A stretch of DNA of 6,537 bases from Nanobdellota archaeon (GTDB taxonomy: Archaea > Nanobdellota > Nanobdellia > Parvarchaeales > Parvarchaeaceae). The notes under the pieces are model-generated. The model was given only the letters and a program-made list of their open reading frames with translations. It had not been told where the DNA came from and ran no database searches. Numbering within the stretch: position 1 is the first letter of the stretch; each line of letters starts with the position of its first letter. The DNA lies in assembly GCA_021818665.1 (NCBI GenBank), contig JAKATQ010000043.1, positions 1 to 6,537 of the forward strand. The letters are read 5' to 3'. A program made the translations under genes and the position numbers. Shown one piece after another: positions 4,827 through 6,537 of this stretch.

Positions 4827-6485
4827 TCAACACGACAAACTCTCGTTAAGCACGACGTATGTGAACGAGGACATGGATTGTATATAGTTGTAGTTCAAGT
4901 AGGTTATTATCGGAACGGTATCAAAGTGCTGGGCTGGCGGCAGGCTCGTGACCTGCGGCAAGACGAAAGCACCAGAACTGCCGCTGAACTGGTTCTGCTG
5001 GATCGGGGTCACTAGCGTGCAGTTCCAATAAGACGAGTTCGGCAGGATGAAATTAAGCCGTCTTCCGCCATTTGAGGAAGAACACGTGTAGCTGCCTATA
5101 GTTATGGGATTCGGCCAAAGCGATTTTGGTATGAAAACCGATAGCATGTTTATCACGTAGCTTCCTGTCCCGTAATTGTCTATGGCTATGCTAAGCGGTA
5201 TGGATCCTGTATTTGTGGTTATCGGCAGGGGCTCTGATGCGGAAATCGTTATTTGCAGGGGGCCCGGCGTTACGAAATTGACTGATTTCTGGTTCGGCTG
5301 TACGGCCTGCGAGGCAGATTCGAGCTGCTGTGCGAAGCCACTGTCCAGGAATTCTATCGGATAGGTCGTCGCGGCGCTGTAGTTCTTGACCGTGAAATTC
5401 GCACCTATTATGCCGACGGATGGGACCGTGACAGTGCCGCTCGACGGCAGAACTTCTCCCGGCAACGCCCCGGGACAACTGGCTTCCAAGTTGGTGTGGT
5501 TTTCTATGGTCTGCTGCGGCAGTATTATGCTAACGAATTTTGAATTGGGTGGGATGTTCGGTGTAAACACTGTAGTAGCCATGCAATTTGTGCCTGCTGC
5601 GGGGTCGCTTGGGTTTCCACAAGATTCGTTCAACAGTATAGGATTATTCGTATCAGTTCCGAGAGGGACGTTGGCGGTGTTCTGTACCGAATAAAAAAGC
5701 TGGCCGGGGCTGCCGCTTTTTGAGGTAAGAAAAAGCGCTTGGTAACTGCCGAATATAGAGTTGACAGTTCCGGGTGCAGGAGTCAGCGTGAGGAAAGAAT
5801 TGAAAGTAGGGTAGACGTTTTGAACGGTAGCCGACGTGCTATAGCCTATGCATGCTGTCCCCGAGAACGCCTGCACGACGCACCCGATGTCGCCTGAGAA
5901 ACCGGAGAATAGCGGGGATAAAAAGGAAGATATGCCGTTTATGAAAGGACTGTAGAACGCCTGGTCTTGATATGAGAATACCCCCCGGTGGTTTGTCAGA
6001 GCTGGCCCTATAACAAGAAAGCCGACTATCGCTATCAGCAGCAAGCCTATAACGAGATATGCTATCTTCTTGAAACCCTTATAGATGGCAGTTCCTTGTA
6101 CAAGGGCTGTCTCTGAAGCGACTTGTCTCTTCAACTGGGTGTATTCCAGCTCCTGTATTCTATTCTGCATGCCGCGTTCTTTATCGACCATCCCAGCTAT
6201 TCTTTTGTCTCGCATTCGCGCGAAAAACCCGGGCGATTTAGGCGGTTTAAGCACTTGTGGAGTCCCTGTACGCGGGACTCTTTTGTCTGCTGAGAACGCG
6301 TTTCTGAGTGCGCCGCCCAAACCGTGCGTCTTTTTGAATTTCTCCGCCTCTTCGTTACTGGCAAAGCCCGCGTTTTTACCGGTCATCTTGCCCTGTTTAT
6401 CACGCCATGGCCTGTGCCAGCGGGTCTTTTTGTCCTTTATAGATGACGAACCCACTATCCAGTCTTGATTGTCATTGTCCGACAT
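4827..6485 (-). CDS. Single-pass membrane protein with basic cytoplasmic domain and large ectodomain (552 aa)
   Basis: First and largest gene of the operon. The ATG at 6485 is chosen because a TATA box is centred 25 bp upstream; a TTG seven codons earlier overlaps that box. Residues 1-140 are hydrophilic with about 30 Lys/Arg against 15 Asp/Glu: a Trp/Arg-rich segment at 20-55 (R-W-H-R-P-W-R-D-K, then G-F-A-S-N-E-E-A-E-K-F), a Pro-rich linker near 80, and a charged, probably helical or coiled-coil stretch at about 90-130. The transmembrane helix is 141-160. The outer part (about 390 residues) has a small hydrophobic cysteine-containing region (176-214), then beta-rich sequence with many sequons and eight cysteines in all, the last at the C-terminus. 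T-Y-P-I (374-377) and the final T-Y-L-N-Y-N-Y (528-534) correspond to elements of the three downstream proteins. It lacks their K-R/K-G signal, so it is probably not cut by the peptidase. It may be the anchor or assembly partner of the group. Confidence 0.82.
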   Translation of the reverse strand: MSDNDNQDWIVGSSSIKDKKTRWHRPWRDKQGKMTGKNAGFASNEEAEKFKKTHGLGGALRNAFSADKRVPRTGTPQVLKPPKSPGFFARMRDKRIAGMVDKERGMQNRIQELEYTQLKRQVASETALVQGTAIYKGFKKIAYLVIGLLLIAIVGFLVIGPALTNHRGVFSYQDQAFYSPFINGISSFLSPLFSGFSGDIGCVVQAFSGTACIGYSTSATVQNVYPTFNSFLTLTPAPGTVNSIFGSYQALFLTSKSGSPGQLFYSVQNTANVPLGTDTNNPILLNESCGNPSDPAAGTNCMATTVFTPNIPPNSKFVSIILPQQTIENHTNLEASCPGALPGEVLPSSGTVTVPSVGIIGANFTVKNYSAATTYPIEFLDSGFAQQLESASQAVQPNQKSVNFVTPGPLQITISASEPLPITTNTGSIPLSIAIDNYGTGSYVINMLSVFIPKSLWPNPITIGSYTCSSSNGGRRLNFILPNSSYWNCTLVTPIQQNQFSGSSGAFVLPQVTSLPPAQHFDTVPIITYLNYNYIQSMSSFTYVVLNESLSC

Positions 6486-6505
6486 ACTAGATACTGTCAA
6501 CGACA

Positions 6506-6513
6506 ATATTTAA
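6506..6513 (-). promoter_or_regulatory. Promoter of the four-gene operon (TATA box TTAAATAT)
   Basis: TTAAATAT on the minus strand, preceded by CG, centred about 25 bp before the ATG at 6485. As at the other promoters here, this predicts a leaderless first gene. The core resembles the GTTTAAATA of the internal operon promoter. Confidence 0.55.
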
Positions 6514-6537
6514 CGATTTTAACCGTGAAATCATCGA

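Larger units (their letters stand above)
1976..6513 (-). other. Leftward operon of four ectodomain proteins
   Basis: Four genes on one strand with gaps of 1, 50 and 13 bp in transcription order, a promoter before the first and another before the third. All products have one N-terminal membrane helix with the positive charge inside and a beta-rich, sequon-rich outer region. The shared architecture and tight spacing point to one surface complex; the split promoter allows the last two genes to be made in excess of the first two. Confidence 0.65.

Noticed and set aside
6085..6468. 127-residue open frame on the plus strand
   Set aside because: It is antisense to the basic domain of the 552-aa protein, which has clear coding character; the same applies to the other plus-strand frames at 1984-6500.
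6486..6506. TTG start adding seven residues to the 552-aa protein
   Set aside because: The TTG touches the TATA box, and the ATG at 6485 lies exactly 25 bp from the box centre, as at the other leaderless genes.
1..6537. CRISPR arrays, insertion sequences, integrase or transposase genes
   Set aside because: No direct-repeat array, terminal inverted repeats or recombinase catalytic motifs were seen; the integrase-like motif in the 552-aa protein is only a short resemblance in a membrane protein.

Overview
The window reads as a compact chromosomal piece of an archaeon. The evidence is a complete diphthine synthase (DphB, the archaeal/eukaryotic diphthamide methyltransferase), an archaeal-type A24 prepilin peptidase, TTTAAATA/AATATAAA-type TATA boxes about 25-30 bp upstream of start codons with almost no room for a 5' leader, and exported Ser/Thr/Asn-rich proteins with an N-terminal membrane anchor. 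The style (short gaps, overlapping gene ends, many membrane-anchored surface proteins of no known family, heavy ATA and AGG/AGA codon use) recalls DPANN archaea such as Micrarchaeota. That lineage is an inference from impression, not a measured placement.

Layout. Positions 1-320 are mostly non-coding: a possible leftward gene start at the left edge, a small inverted repeat at 198-212, a strong TATA-like box at 225-232, and then a candidate 25-codon acidic micro-ORF (321-398, +). The micro-ORF ends in the same TTAA as the prepilin peptidase gene (395-1231, -). The peptidase and dphB (1234-1983, +) are divergent with only 2 bp between their start codons, so each promoter must lie inside the other gene's first codons, and matching AATATAAA boxes are visible there. 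dphB then overlaps by 8 bp, tail to tail, with the last gene of a large leftward operon.

The rest (1976-6513, -) is a four-gene unit, in transcription order 552 aa, 326 aa, 308 aa, 292 aa. All four products have one N-terminal transmembrane helix and a large beta-rich, sequon-rich outer part. Every cysteine lies outside, in even numbers (8, 2, 2, 4). The four outer regions end in a similar aromatic strand (Y-x-Y type), and a 'YP' element recurs in mid-ectodomain, so they look like distant paralogues of one two-part ectodomain. The three smaller ones begin with a short basic K-R/K-[GA] stretch before the helix, resembling a class III (prepilin-like) signal. The first gene instead carries a 140-residue basic cytoplasmic domain. 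A leaderless promoter drives the first gene and a second one lies in front of the third.

Working together: the most economical reading is a multi-component cell-surface complex or filament, possibly processed by the neighbouring prepilin peptidase and anchored from inside by the 552-aa protein. No motor ATPase or TadC-type platform gene is present in the window, so a working pilus is not shown. This operon is the best candidate here for an undescribed system.
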